Assembly (NCBI RefSeq): GCF_025685645.1
Contig: NZ_JAGSYF010000002.1
Coordinates: 1,240,907-1,304,906, forward strand
DNA length: 64,000 nucleotides
Direction: 5' to 3'
From: Edaphobacter bradus
Lineage (GTDB): Bacteria; Acidobacteriota; Terriglobia; Terriglobales; Acidobacteriaceae
A model generated the notes under the pieces. That model had not been told where the DNA came from, did no database searches, and saw only the letters and a list, made by a program, of their open reading frames with translations. Made by a program: the position numbers and the translations under genes. This document shows positions 38,182 through 47,019 of the stretch, in pieces (positions within the stretch are counted from its first letter, which is position 1; each line of letters begins with the position of its first letter).

Positions 38182-38252
38182 AGCGGGTCAGTTTGACACT
38201 GTGAGATGGAGTTTCGTAACCGGCACGATTGTTTCCGAGTTGCCGGTAATGC
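38182..38252 (-). repeat. Repeat family B, copy 1
   Basis: Read on the minus strand, it shares about 40 bases with 50620-50660: GAAACTCCATCTCA, then AGTGTCAAACTGACCC, with few differences, plus a weaker match upstream (CCGG-rich, around AACTCGGAAAC). The last part (TCAAACTGACC) is shared with repeat family A. The whole block may be an insertion-sequence end. Confidence 0.6.
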
Positions 38253-38332
38253 TCCCAGTACACGTAGGCAAGCTCACTGATGGCTGGGACCTTCCGCGTG
38301 AACCGCAAGCTTGGTTCGAGAACAACCTCGCG

Positions 38333-38740
38333 TCATTGCTTTGGCGTGACGATATGGGCGGCACTAGCGATACATACGGCTTGCATGTGGCCTTGGATAG
38401 GAGGTTCCAAAGGGCAGACTTCGAAGTCTCCGTAGACTCTCCACCCACCTAAATTGGGTGTGTTTTTGGGTAGCGCGAAATGCAGTTCGGGCACTTCATT
38501 GTCGAGTGTCTGACTGTCGTGGGTGAAGCCATATCGGTTGCTGTAGATGCCGTAGATGTGGTGGGTTCCGATTTGCCAGAGCCTAGTTGAGGGCGTGCCG
38601 TTGCCAGCCGAAAGCCTCCCATGGACATGTACGCAGCTTTGGGCCGTCTCAGGCTTCTTACAGGGCTCTTGCCGATAATCCTTGTTAGCCAATGCTCGGC
38701 CAGAAGTCAGAAGGACGAGGATAGCAATGAATCGAAACAT
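38333..38740 (-). CDS. Secreted hypothetical protein
   Basis: A 135-residue protein with a signal peptide (MFRFIAILVLLTSGRALA) and four cysteines outside it (EPCKKPE, QSCVHVHG, EVCPLEP, AVCIASA), which fits an exported disulfide-bonded protein. Other features: RLWQIGTHHIYGIYSNRYGF and a C-terminal GGWRVYGDFEVC. I recognise no named family. A GTG three codons upstream (38749) is an alternative start. Base composition is less GC-rich than in flanking genes. It lies in the repeat-bounded segment 38182-40890. Confidence 0.6.
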   Translation of the reverse strand: MFRFIAILVLLTSGRALANKDYRQEPCKKPETAQSCVHVHGRLSAGNGTPSTRLWQIGTHHIYGIYSNRYGFTHDSQTLDNEVPELHFALPKNTPNLGGWRVYGDFEVCPLEPPIQGHMQAVCIASAAHIVTPKQ

Positions 38741-38868
38741 GTTCGACACTGTACACCAGCTTGGAACAAAAGGCCGCTTCTTCAGCGCATTTCGGTGATT
38801 TTGGGCAGTTGGTCGGCAATACGGGAGGAAGAGCGTGCCGCGAATGTGCAGGAAGAGCTAGGAATACC

Positions 38869-39291
38869 ATGTTATTGTGGTATTTGAACCCGGCGCACGA
38901 GGTGGACTCAGATTTGTCACAGCCTGAGAAAGCAAGACTGACTAGGCCTACCACTTGGCTGTTGTTTTTCCTGTGCCTCTCGCTATTTGCATGGCGCCTC
39001 GGTTCCAGGGTGGCGCAATATCACTCCTCGACGACCGACGATCCCGCCACCATTGCGTTCTTCGACGCCAACGAGCAGAACCTCGAAACCTTCGATGAAT
39101 GCCTTGATCTGGGCCGGTCCCATCTGCGCGTGGTCGCCAGGGATCACGGCTGGTTCATCGCCATTGAGTCGGCTGCGTCGCCCGGTTGGCAGATTCTCAA
39201 AGACCAGCCGGGGCCTCCGCCCCTCCTGTCTGAGATCTTTGCCCGTTCCGTCTCCGTCTTTTCCAATCCTCCGCCTCCCTCCCTCGCCTAG
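38869..39291 (+). CDS. Hypothetical single-span membrane protein
   Basis: A 140-residue protein with a hydrophobic segment WLLFFLCLSLFAWRLGS near residues 31-47 and a soluble C-terminal part (DATIAFFDANEQNLETF-like region and DHGWFIAIESAAS). The topology is probably N-in, with the C-terminus outside. No family is recognised. The ATG at 38869 has AGGAA upstream and removes an N-terminal part rich in cysteine and arginine that does not look coding. It lies in the same repeat-bounded segment as the preceding secreted hypothetical and faces away from it. Confidence 0.5.
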   Translation: MLLWYLNPAHEVDSDLSQPEKARLTRPTTWLLFFLCLSLFAWRLGSRVAQYHSSTTDDPATIAFFDANEQNLETFDECLDLGRSHLRVVARDHGWFIAIESAASPGWQILKDQPGPPPLLSEIFARSVSVFSNPPPPSLA

Positions 39292-39512
39292 CGGCTTCTC
39301 TCCGGAGCCTTCTGGTTCTGTCAGCGCCTGATCCCAGCGATCGGCAAAGAGTTGTCCCTCAAAGCAACGAGTTCAGTGCAACCAGCTGCGGTGCTTGACG
39401 GAACCCGGATCACTGGTCGCCTTGTTCGTCGCTCCCGACTACTTAGCCTTGGAACACATCCTGCCGGTACAACGACAAATTATAAGCACATGAAAAATAG
39501 GGAGATTTAAGA

Positions 39513-40253
39513 ATGAAAGTCCATCGCCTCAAGCTGCGCTCCGCAGCCTTTCTCTTTGCAACAACTCTAGTCCTTTCGGGATGCCACAAGAAGGTCGCAT
39601 CAGCGCCTCTTGCGCCGCCGCCCCCGCCACCGCCCGCGGCAACTGCCCACATCATGGTGAGTCCATCAGCCATCGAGCAAGGCGGGTCCTCAACTCTCAC
39701 CTGGACCACGACGAACGCGACCCAGGTAAGCATCACCGGCCTCGGAACCGTTCCGCCAAACGGCTCGCGCACCGTCACTCCCGCTAGTTCGACCGACTAC
39801 ACCCTCACCGCCACCGGAGCCAGTGGTGTGCCCGTGCAGGCCGTTACGCGAATCACCGTAACCCCGCCTCCGGCCAGGGCCGCCGCACCTCCATCCTCGA
39901 CCGACGAAGAGTTGTTCGCGCAGAACATTCGCGACACCTACTTCGACTACGACAAGTACGACCTCCGTCCCGCCGATAAATCGACCACCGTGCAGGATGC
40001 ATCGTTCATGAAGAGCCACCCCGGCTGGAAGATCCTCATCGAGGGTCACTGCGATGACCGCGGCTCGGCCGAATACAACATCTCCCTGGGAGACAACCGT
40101 GCGCAGTCACTCCGAAAGGCTCTTACCGACGATGGAGTGGAAGCCAGCCGCATTCGCGTAATCAGCTACGGCAAAGAGAAGCCCTTCTGCACGGACGATA
40201 ACGAGGAATGCTGGCAAAAGAACCGTCGTGACCATCTGAAGCTCGATCGATAA
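39513..40253 (+). CDS. pal: Peptidoglycan-associated lipoprotein (Pal) with an extra Ig-like domain
   Basis: A 246-residue lipoprotein (lipobox LVLSGC). After a Pro-rich linker (PPPPPPPAATA) comes an Ig-like domain of about 75 residues (MVSPSAIEQGGSSTLTWTTT ... TLTATGASGVPV), then the OmpA/Pal domain: TYFDYDKYDLRPADKS, LIEGHCDDRGSAEYN, DNRAQSLRKALTDDGV, ISYGKEKPFC, and NRRDH. The domain binds peptidoglycan meso-diaminopimelate non-covalently and links the outer membrane to the wall. Standard Pal lacks the Ig-like insertion. No tol genes are adjacent. AGGGAG precedes the ATG. A terminator lies 84 bases after the stop. Confidence 0.85.
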   Translation: MKVHRLKLRSAAFLFATTLVLSGCHKKVASAPLAPPPPPPPAATAHIMVSPSAIEQGGSSTLTWTTTNATQVSITGLGTVPPNGSRTVTPASSTDYTLTATGASGVPVQAVTRITVTPPPARAAAPPSSTDEELFAQNIRDTYFDYDKYDLRPADKSTTVQDASFMKSHPGWKILIEGHCDDRGSAEYNISLGDNRAQSLRKALTDDGVEASRIRVISYGKEKPFCTDDNEECWQKNRRDHLKLDR

Positions 40254-40336
40254 AGGTCACAACCGCCGTCTCAATATCAGGGACACCGGCTGGTTTTGTG
40301 CCAATTCCTAAAATAGAAACAGTAGGAAGAAAGGGA

Positions 40337-40365
40337 AGCCCGTCCGAAAGACGGGCTTCTTCTTG
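40337..40365 (+). terminator. Rho-independent terminator after pal
   Basis: AAGCCCGTC (40337-40345) pairs with GACGGGCTT (40351-40359) around CGAAA, followed by a C/T-rich tail. Confidence 0.88.
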
Positions 40366-40985
40366 CATTTAGGTCCATGTCCTGACGTTCAGGGCCTCAC
40401 AATCCTCTTTAAAGCCAAGTTCCGCAGAATCTCGGTGAGTGTATCGGCGATTATTCACTCGCTGAGAAGGGCAATGCACTCATTGACTACCTAACGGATG
40501 TATTGTCGGCAACCCGGACATTTCGACCCGGTTCCACGAAACTTCTGGATTGCCGGTCCATCCGCCCAGAACGGTCCTTTACCATTGCGAAGTGATCCAC
40601 CAATCATTCTTTAGGAATAGCAAGCGGGGCGTTGCACCTGTGTGCGATAGCTGGCGGTTGTGGCACTCGATACATCGGTTAGATGCTTCGCTGCACTCAG
40701 CCGACGGGACAACTCATGTTCCGTGCTACCTCTCTTCCACGTTTGATCCTCATTTGCCAGCGCCACCTCTTGTTGTTGCCAGTATTGTCGGCTATTCGGA
40801 GGCTATCGTGTCTCTGTCACCGGCGAAGTTCCTCGAAAAACGACGTTCCAATAACTGCGGATTCCTCAAATTTCAAACCGACCCACTACCCGCTGGCTAG
40901 GCGGGCCTTTCTTAACTCAGCTCCATTCGTAGGAAAGTGATTTTGCAATAGTTGACTACCTCCGGCGACCCGAGGATTTTTTGTC
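40366..40985. other. Gene-free region with repeat scars
   Basis: No supported gene. It contains repeat A1 at 40787-40890 and, near 40508-40545, a short sequence (CGGCAACCCGGACATTTCG, then CGGTTCCACGAAACT) that resembles the outer part of repeat family B. The rest looks like degraded DNA. Confidence 0.5.
40787..40890 (+). repeat. Repeat family A, copy 1
   Basis: About 97 bases match 46866-46962 with roughly six differences. It starts GTCGGCTATTCGGAG and ends CCTCAAATTTCAAACCGACC, followed by CACTACC. The end (TTCAAACnGACC) is shared with family B. Confidence 0.75.
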
Positions 40986-41906
40986 CTACCACGGCTCAAG
41001 GATGACAAAGCGATCCGCGTAGCTGATGTAGACGCGTCGGAAGAGCGCGGTTGGCAGGAGCCCATCTACCTCTTCTACTTTGGGGAGATCTTTCCTCGTG
41101 ACCGTGGGGGTTACGAAGGATAATTGATGAAGGGTTAGTGTGCCGATCTGCATGTCTTGAGGCGGCAGGACGGCAAAGACGCGTTCTGCCCCGTCTGGAC
41201 CGCGGTCGCGTATTTGCGCACTTACCGAGAATCCACCCACCATGTCTTTGCCAGAGTCGAACAAGAACGGGACATTCGCGCCGGAATCAAGTAGCTGGAG
41301 CAGTGGCCTGCCAGGAATGCGGGACAGGTGGATCGAGATGATGAGGCGCTCTGTGACCAAACCCCCGCCTTCGGAATGAGGCGGCATCACCAGCGCGATA
41401 TGTTTCCCTTTCACTTCAGGCTGCATCAGCTTCGTTTCGTCGAGGTAAAGCAAGCCATTGGCGTAGTCGATGAGCAGGTCGAAATGCCTCAGAAAGTTAC
41501 CGCCAAGAATTCCGCGGATGCGCGGATCGGCTGCCTGGAGATGCTCGATGTTTTGAACGACAACCAGAGGGTTTGCTATAGCATGCGAGCCGGCTTCCAG
41601 TGTGTCGAGGTGCGCGAACGAAGGACGCGCGCGGAAACCGACGCCGATGAGCATTGTCATGCCCTCGATTTTCAAGTGAAGTTCGGCGGCCAGCGCTGGA
41701 TCGACGCCGGTGACCTGGGCGCCTGTATCCACTAGAAAGTCGTACGGACCGGTGTGGTTGATCTCGACCGGAACAATCATTAGGGAGCGCTGGACGACAC
41801 GGAAGCGTAAACTAGCGGCATTTCCCGGGCGGTGTGGTTCTGCGTGAAGCACGGGCAGGATCGTCGTTGCGAGTGTTATGGAAGCGATCCATTTGAAGGT
41901 AGACAT
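40986..41906 (-). CDS. Secreted retropepsin-like aspartic protease
   Basis: A 306-residue protein with a signal peptide (MSTFKWIASITLATTILPVLHA). Two aspartic protease motifs are visible: DFLVDTGAQVTGVD near residue 60 (D-T-G) and LLQLLDSGANVPFLF near residue 210 (D-S-G). Hydrophobic-hydrophobic-Gly flaps follow each (RGILGGNFLRHFDLLIDY; VDGLLPTALFRRVYI). A two-lobe single-chain arrangement would give a complete active site without dimerisation. It is probably a periplasmic endopeptidase. It is divergent from the CadC-like regulator, with shared control DNA in between. Confidence 0.8.
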   Translation of the reverse strand: MSTFKWIASITLATTILPVLHAEPHRPGNAASLRFRVVQRSLMIVPVEINHTGPYDFLVDTGAQVTGVDPALAAELHLKIEGMTMLIGVGFRARPSFAHLDTLEAGSHAIANPLVVVQNIEHLQAADPRIRGILGGNFLRHFDLLIDYANGLLYLDETKLMQPEVKGKHIALVMPPHSEGGGLVTERLIISIHLSRIPGRPLLQLLDSGANVPFLFDSGKDMVGGFSVSAQIRDRGPDGAERVFAVLPPQDMQIGTLTLHQLSFVTPTVTRKDLPKVEEVDGLLPTALFRRVYISYADRFVILEPW

Positions 41907-41963
41907 CGGAGATCTCCTCAGCCGAATAGGCTGGGAGAACTTTGCGGCCGTGTCCCTGCATGG

Positions 41964-41981
41964 TCATGATGGGTTCATGAT
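41964..41981 (+). promoter_or_regulatory. Direct repeats TCATGAT with 11-bp periodicity
   Basis: TCATGAT occurs at 41964-41970 and again at 41975-41981, with starts 11 bp apart, in the divergent promoter of the retropepsin and CadC-like genes. One helical turn between direct half-sites is the arrangement bound by OmpR/PhoB-type winged-helix proteins. Confidence 0.45.
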
Positions 41982-42008
41982 CATTCCCTGAATGGGGGTG
42001 ATGAATTC

Positions 42009-44303
42009 GTGATTGCGCACAAGTCCTTTGTTTTCACCTTCGCGGATGTGGAGGTTCGAGAACGCGAGTTCCGCATCGTTAAGTCGGGCGAGGTGTTGCC
42101 GGTTGAGCCGAAGGCATTTCGAGTCCTGCTTTTCCTTGTTCGCAATCCCCACAGGTTGATCGGGAAAGACGAGCTTCTGGATGCGGTCTGGAACGATTCC
42201 GCCGTGACCGAAAACTCGCTGACGCGGAGTATAGCGTTGCTGCGGCGTCTGCTTGGGGATGACACGCGGGAGCCGCGCTACATCGCCACGGTGCCTACCG
42301 TCGGCTATCGCTTTTTGTGCGATGTGAAGGTTGCGGAAGATGGTTTCGAAGGGCTTGAGACGGCTGAGCCGCAACCGGCGAACAGCCGTAAGGAATCGGA
42401 ACCGCCGAGGGGAACCAATGGAGACCGGATAAGCCCCGATCATTCACAGATCCAAACTGCCGCCGAAGATCGAGTGGAAGAGAAGGTCGAGCAGCCTTCG
42501 GATCGAAGAGAGAGATTGCCGAAGAGACTGCTTGTTCCGGGATCGATCGCGGCCGCACTTCTAATCCTCGTCACAGGATTCTTTGTCTACCGCGCGATTC
42601 GCGATCGCGAGGCCCGCGGAAATGCAATTCGGCCCGCTGGTAACACCACAGCATCGCGGATGCACTTCGTCCTGCTTACCACCTTTCCGGGCGAGGTTAG
42701 GTGGCCGGCCTTCTCGCCGGATGGGGAAAAGATTGCCTTCATGTGGGACGGCGAAAATCCGGTTAAGGGTGACTTATACGTGCAACTGGTCGGCGGGGAG
42801 AGTCCGCTCCGGCTCACCCACACCAGCAGTGGTTATATCTGCTGCGCGGACTGGTCGCCAGACGGACGGGAGATCGCCTTCGGCCGCTGCGATGACCGCG
42901 GTGGTGGGGTCTTCACGGTTCCGGCGCTGGGTGGTCCGGAGCGCAAACTCACCGACGTTGTATGCCACTTTGGCAGGGCTGGATACCCGAAGTGGATCGG
43001 CAACGGAAGATCGCTATTGATTGTGGATCGTTGTGTGCCTGACGGTCCAGGAGGCATTGTGGTGTTTTCCCTGGAAACAGGAGAGAAGCGGTGCCTGACC
43101 GCTCCTCCACTTTACAGTGAGCCGGGGGATATGCTCCCTGCCATCTCCCCGGATGGCAAGACCGTGGCTTTCAGCAGAATGTCCACACCGAACCGGTCTG
43201 AGCTCTACACTGTCGAGCTCTCGGGAGGAAATCTACGGCAATTGACCCACGAAGGTAATAGAGTGGGGAATCTAATGTGGTCGTCAGACGGACAACACAT
43301 CATCTTTATCTTCAACTCGAGTCGAGTCGGACTTGGCCGGGTCTGGCGAGTCCCCGCAGCAGGCGGCGCGATTGAGCCTGCAACCATTTATCCGGCAACG
43401 GGTGCGCTGTCGCGGGACGGGCGACGATTGGCATATCTTTATCCAACGGGCGAGGGTTCCTGGGAGATATGGCGTACGGCGCTCTCCAGCCCGGGAGGAC
43501 AGGTTGTTTCGCGAAACAGGATCATCGAGTCCGCCGGCTGGAATTCCGCGCCGCAGCCGTCGCCCGATGGACAACAAATCGCATTTGAGAGCTGCCGTTC
43601 GGGGCAATGCGAGGTATGGAGAACAGCCGCGGATGGCAGCAAGCCGCTGCAGATGACTTTCTTCGACAATGGCTTTTCCGGCACCCCTCGCTGGTCGCCC
43701 GACGGCAAATGGATCGCCGTCGACCATCACACGGCGACACACGGCCAGATCTATCTGATCGACTCCGAAGGCCGCAACCTGCACCTGATCGCATCGGGCA
43801 ACTACGAAAATGTTGTGCCTGGGTGGTCGCGCGATGGGACCGCCGTCTATTTCGCCTCCAACCGCACTGGAAGCTGGCAGGTCTGGGGGCAGAATCTCGC
43901 GACCGGACGAGAGACTCAGGTGACCCATCACGGCGGCTTTGCAGCTTTCGAAGCTTACGATGCGAAGACTATTTACTATTCGAAGTTTGAAGGCGGAGGC
44001 ATCTGGAGCACACCGGTAGGCGGAGGAGAGGAAAAGCAGATAACTGACGCGCTACATCTTGGCTACTGGGGCCATTTTGCGGTGACGGAGGCGGGACTCT
44101 ACCTGCTCGATGCTGATGCGTTCCCCAGGCCCACGGTCATGTTCTACAGCTTCCAGACGCGCCTGCTTACACCGGTGATGCAACTCGAGAAGAACCCTAT
44201 CCCGTGGACGGCAAATCTAGCCGCTTCGCGCGATGGACGGACTGTATTCATCGCTCAGGGTACTTTCCACAGCTCCATCGCGATGGCGGAGAACTTCCAG
44301 TAG
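42009..44303 (+). CDS. CadC-like transmembrane regulator with TolB/WD40-type propeller
   Basis: A 764-residue protein. Residues 8-105 form an OmpR-type winged helix (FTFADVEVREREFRI, LIGKDELLDAVWNDSAVTENSL, RYIATVPTVGYRFLC). A charged disordered linker follows, then a membrane span at about 174-195 (LLVPGSIAAALLILVTGFFVY), and a periplasmic propeller of PD40/TolB-like repeats to the end (FSPDGEKIAFM, WSPDGREIAFG, ISPDGKTVAFS, PSPDGQQIAFE, WSPDGKWIAVD). This is the CadC/ToxR arrangement in which a periplasmic sensor drives a cytoplasmic DNA-binding domain directly. The start is GTG at 42009. It lies downstream of two TCATGAT half-sites. Confidence 0.85.
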   Translation: MIAHKSFVFTFADVEVREREFRIVKSGEVLPVEPKAFRVLLFLVRNPHRLIGKDELLDAVWNDSAVTENSLTRSIALLRRLLGDDTREPRYIATVPTVGYRFLCDVKVAEDGFEGLETAEPQPANSRKESEPPRGTNGDRISPDHSQIQTAAEDRVEEKVEQPSDRRERLPKRLLVPGSIAAALLILVTGFFVYRAIRDREARGNAIRPAGNTTASRMHFVLLTTFPGEVRWPAFSPDGEKIAFMWDGENPVKGDLYVQLVGGESPLRLTHTSSGYICCADWSPDGREIAFGRCDDRGGGVFTVPALGGPERKLTDVVCHFGRAGYPKWIGNGRSLLIVDRCVPDGPGGIVVFSLETGEKRCLTAPPLYSEPGDMLPAISPDGKTVAFSRMSTPNRSELYTVELSGGNLRQLTHEGNRVGNLMWSSDGQHIIFIFNSSRVGLGRVWRVPAAGGAIEPATIYPATGALSRDGRRLAYLYPTGEGSWEIWRTALSSPGGQVVSRNRIIESAGWNSAPQPSPDGQQIAFESCRSGQCEVWRTAADGSKPLQMTFFDNGFSGTPRWSPDGKWIAVDHHTATHGQIYLIDSEGRNLHLIASGNYENVVPGWSRDGTAVYFASNRTGSWQVWGQNLATGRETQVTHHGGFAAFEAYDAKTIYYSKFEGGGIWSTPVGGGEEKQITDALHLGYWGHFAVTEAGLYLLDADAFPRPTVMFYSFQTRLLTPVMQLEKNPIPWTANLAASRDGRTVFIAQGTFHSSIAMAENFQ

Positions 44304-44349
44304 GCGCCATAGCAAATAGGGCGTCTCGCAGCGCTGAACAGAAAGAAAG

Positions 44350-44380
44350 CAGGGAGGCGCGCGGAATGAGCGCCTCCCTG
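44350..44380 (-). terminator. Terminator between regulator and sulfatase genes
   Basis: CAGGGAGGCGC (44350-44360) pairs perfectly with GCGCCTCCCTG (44370-44380). On the minus strand it is followed by CTTTCTTTC, so it ends the sulfatase transcript. Confidence 0.8.
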
Positions 44381-44406
44381 TGAGTGTGTGCGGTGTAGCC
44401 GACTCT

Positions 44407-46329
44407 TTAGAATTGCCCACCGTAGCCGAGCAGCGTTCTGAGGCCGCCACTTTGCCATGTGGGAGGAGGCTGGTGCGCGATGAGGTCGCGGAATGCTACG
44501 TGTGCGATCTCGGATTTGATCTGCTGGAAGCGCAGCGAGGTTGGATCGAGTGGACTGCCGGGCAGATGCGCGGCGAGCTCATTGGGAAGGTAGTTGTTGA
44601 CGAGCGCGTCGTAGCCCTGTTCGGCACGGGGGTCGTCGGGGTCGCTGTTGAGCTCGAGCTGGCCGGCCTTGGTGGAGTAGTCGTAGAACTCGAGTTGCAC
44701 GGTCGCGGGATTGATTTTGGTAGAGAGAGGGAACCAGTCGTAGTAGGCACCAACCTTGGTGTCCTCAGTGCGGAGGGCGAGGATGTTGGTTGGGGACCCG
44801 TTGAAATTGAAGTAGCCGGGAGCGATCTCGTCGGTAGCGAAGAGGAGGTAAGACCGGCCGGGAGCGAAGCGCGACTTCAGCATGGAGTACATGTCGTGCC
44901 GGTTGTTGTAGATCTGGTTATAGGGAGACTGCGTTAGCCAGGTTGTGTCGCCCTTGTTGCCGAGGGTGACGAACATGTTCAGCAGGTCGACGGAGGAGCA
45001 GAGGCCGGTGCGGATGACGTTGGTATCGTCGGTGAAACGGCCGCTGGGATCCATGACGATCAGCGGAATGTGCATGCACTCCTCGTAAACGGTTCCGATC
45101 TTGCCCTGAACGAAGCCGTGTGCGCCGTTGTACTCACCGTGGTCGGAGGCGAAGATGATGACGGTGTTGTCGATGATGCTCTGCGGCAGCTTGTTGAGCT
45201 CACCGAGGAGGTCGCCAATCTGATCATCGAGGAACTTGGTGATCTGGGTGTAGCTGTCGAGGCCGCGTTGCCAATAAGTGAACGGCGCGAAGCCTACGCC
45301 GAAGCCGGTGGGCCCTTGGGGTCCGTCGGGGTAAGGAAGGACCTGGAATCCCTGCTGAGATTGGTTAGCTGTAACACCTCCCCAGACGGCTTCTTGAAGA
45401 AGCTGCATGTAGGTATGGGTGGTGGGTTTTCCGGCTGCGGCATAGTTGCTGGGGTCCTGCCAGTTGGGCGGAAGGTTGGGGTAGCCGAAGGGGGGTGGGG
45501 ATTTGGTCGCGTTGGTGTCCCAGTTCACGATCGGCGGGGTGTTGGTATAGTCGACGACCTGCTTGAGCTGGGCGCTTGTAGGTTTGTTCTGGTTGTAGCT
45601 CGCGAAGAGGTTGGTGAAGGTGAGGAACTCGGTGCCGGCGGGGAAGAACTCGCGGTCGTGCGGGTTGACGTAGCCGACGGTCAGGCACCATGGGGCATCG
45701 GTGGTCTTGACGTTCTCGAGGTAGGCGATGGCCTGGCCGGTGGTGTAGGCGTCGTTGTTGAACACGGGAGTATCAGGGGGCATGGCGGGGGCGCCGTAGG
45801 TTCCCTGCAAGTTGTATCCGGTGGGGTCCGGGGGGCTGTCCCAGGCGAACCCGTAGGGGGCTGTGTCACTGGGGCCGTTAGGAACGGAGACGTGCCACTT
45901 GCCAAAGTATGGCGTGGTATAGCCGGCTGCCTGAAGGAGCTTGCCGAAGGTAGGATAAGCAGGATTGAGGACCGGAACGTTGGGATTCGTGGTGATGGTG
46001 CCGATGAGCCAGCTCTGATGGGAGTAGAGGCCGGTAATGATGGTGCCGCGAGAGGGCGTGCACGCGCATGCCGCGGTGTAATAGTTGGAGAACTTTACGC
46101 CTTTCTTCCAGATGTGTTTGTACAGGTTGGGCATGAAGCGCTTGAAGTAGTTCTCCGCGTCATTGACGCCCATGGGAAAGACTGTTGGCCAGCGCAGCTC
46201 ATCGACGAGGATGAAGAGGATGTTGGGTTGCGGGCCCGGTTCAGTTGTGTTTTTAGCGAAGCCCAGGCGACTGGCTACACTTGCGCCGGCGACGGCGGCG
46301 GTGGTTTTCAGAAAATCTCTGCGTTTCAT
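44407..46329 (-). CDS. Tat-exported sulfatase
   Basis: A 640-residue enzyme. The start has a twin-arginine signal (KRRDFLKTTAAVAGASVA). The sulfatase signature lies near residues 90-100: C-T-P-S-R with the first cysteine (ACACTPSRG) converted to formylglycine. Metal ligands are in FILVDELR, FASDHGEYNGAHGF and FGKWHVS. The middle has a Pro/Thr/Asn-rich insert of about 100 residues. Sulfatases release sulfate from sugars or other esters; the substrate is unknown. No sulfatase-maturation enzyme lies in the window. It has a GGAGG ribosome site and a terminator at its end. Confidence 0.9.
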   Translation of the reverse strand: MKRRDFLKTTAAVAGASVASRLGFAKNTTEPGPQPNILFILVDELRWPTVFPMGVNDAENYFKRFMPNLYKHIWKKGVKFSNYYTAACACTPSRGTIITGLYSHQSWLIGTITTNPNVPVLNPAYPTFGKLLQAAGYTTPYFGKWHVSVPNGPSDTAPYGFAWDSPPDPTGYNLQGTYGAPAMPPDTPVFNNDAYTTGQAIAYLENVKTTDAPWCLTVGYVNPHDREFFPAGTEFLTFTNLFASYNQNKPTSAQLKQVVDYTNTPPIVNWDTNATKSPPPFGYPNLPPNWQDPSNYAAAGKPTTHTYMQLLQEAVWGGVTANQSQQGFQVLPYPDGPQGPTGFGVGFAPFTYWQRGLDSYTQITKFLDDQIGDLLGELNKLPQSIIDNTVIIFASDHGEYNGAHGFVQGKIGTVYEECMHIPLIVMDPSGRFTDDTNVIRTGLCSSVDLLNMFVTLGNKGDTTWLTQSPYNQIYNNRHDMYSMLKSRFAPGRSYLLFATDEIAPGYFNFNGSPTNILALRTEDTKVGAYYDWFPLSTKINPATVQLEFYDYSTKAGQLELNSDPDDPRAEQGYDALVNNYLPNELAAHLPGSPLDPTSLRFQQIKSEIAHVAFRDLIAHQPPPTWQSGGLRTLLGYGGQF

Positions 46330-46990
46330 TGTCTATCCTCCAATCGATGAAATTCGTTGCTGCTGAGAGTGAAATTCGGAGAGGCCGAAGCCGGTATGGC
46401 ACCCACACCGGAGATAACTGAGAGTTTGCACAATGGTTGACCTGGCCCTGTTTCAGGGCCTCTTTAGCTGGATGCAGCATGCGTAGACAGCTTTTCGAGA
46501 GCGGATGAGGGCTCTCGATGAGGCGCCGGTTTAGTGCAATGAATCAGGTAGCCGGTGGATTCCTGGGAGATCGAGGGGGTCGATAGATTTCTGGAGAGAC
46601 CAGGGCCGACGAGAGTCGCAAGGGAAGATCACTTACGCGACGGGCAGATTCTACGCTGGGCGCTAAGAGGGGTCAATTCAATACTTGTTAAGATCGAATG
46701 AACATCGTCTGTCTTGTGCGAAGCACGTCTCAGAGGTCAACAAACGTTGGTTGACCAGCTTGCCATCTCGACATGCTTATCGCTCCTGATCTCAATGGCG
46801 ATAACATCAGGGCGAGTCACTCATCGAAACCGGAACAGGGAGTCTTGTGGCATTCCTGGTGGTTGGTCGGCTATTCGGAGACTATCGTGTCTCTGTCGCC
46901 GGCGAAGTTCCTCGAAAACGAGGTTCCCAATAACTGCGGATTCCTCAAATTTCAAACTGACCTGACGGATCAGCTATATTAGTAAATTAG
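46330..46990. other. Gene-free region with repeat A2
   Basis: No supported gene. It holds the promoter of the leftward sulfatase gene, repeat A2 (46866-46962), and, at its right edge, AT-rich DNA that leads to the arsR operator. Confidence 0.5.
46866..46962 (+). repeat. Repeat family A, copy 2
   Basis: Matches 40787-40883 with about six differences. It ends TTTCAAACTGACC; the CACTACC extension of copy 1 is absent. Confidence 0.75.
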
Positions 46991-47003
46991 AATATTCGAT
47001 ATT
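46991..47003. promoter_or_regulatory. AT-rich inverted repeat, candidate ArsR operator
   Basis: AATAT (46991-46995) and ATATT (46999-47003) flank TCG in AT-rich DNA 17 bases before the arsR start. Short AT-rich inverted repeats in this place are typical autoregulatory sites of ArsR/SmtB repressors. Confidence 0.45.
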
Positions 47004-47019
47004 TGATAGGTGGTCTCAC

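Noticed and set aside
38201..38452. 83-codon plus-strand frame overlapping the secreted hypothetical
   Set aside because: Its start lies inside repeat B1, and the opposite strand has a signal peptide and cysteine pattern of an exported protein.
45070..46350. 426-codon open frame opposite the sulfatase gene
   Set aside because: Gly/Val/Glu-rich antisense shadow; the sulfatase strand has a Tat signal, the catalytic motif and a terminator.
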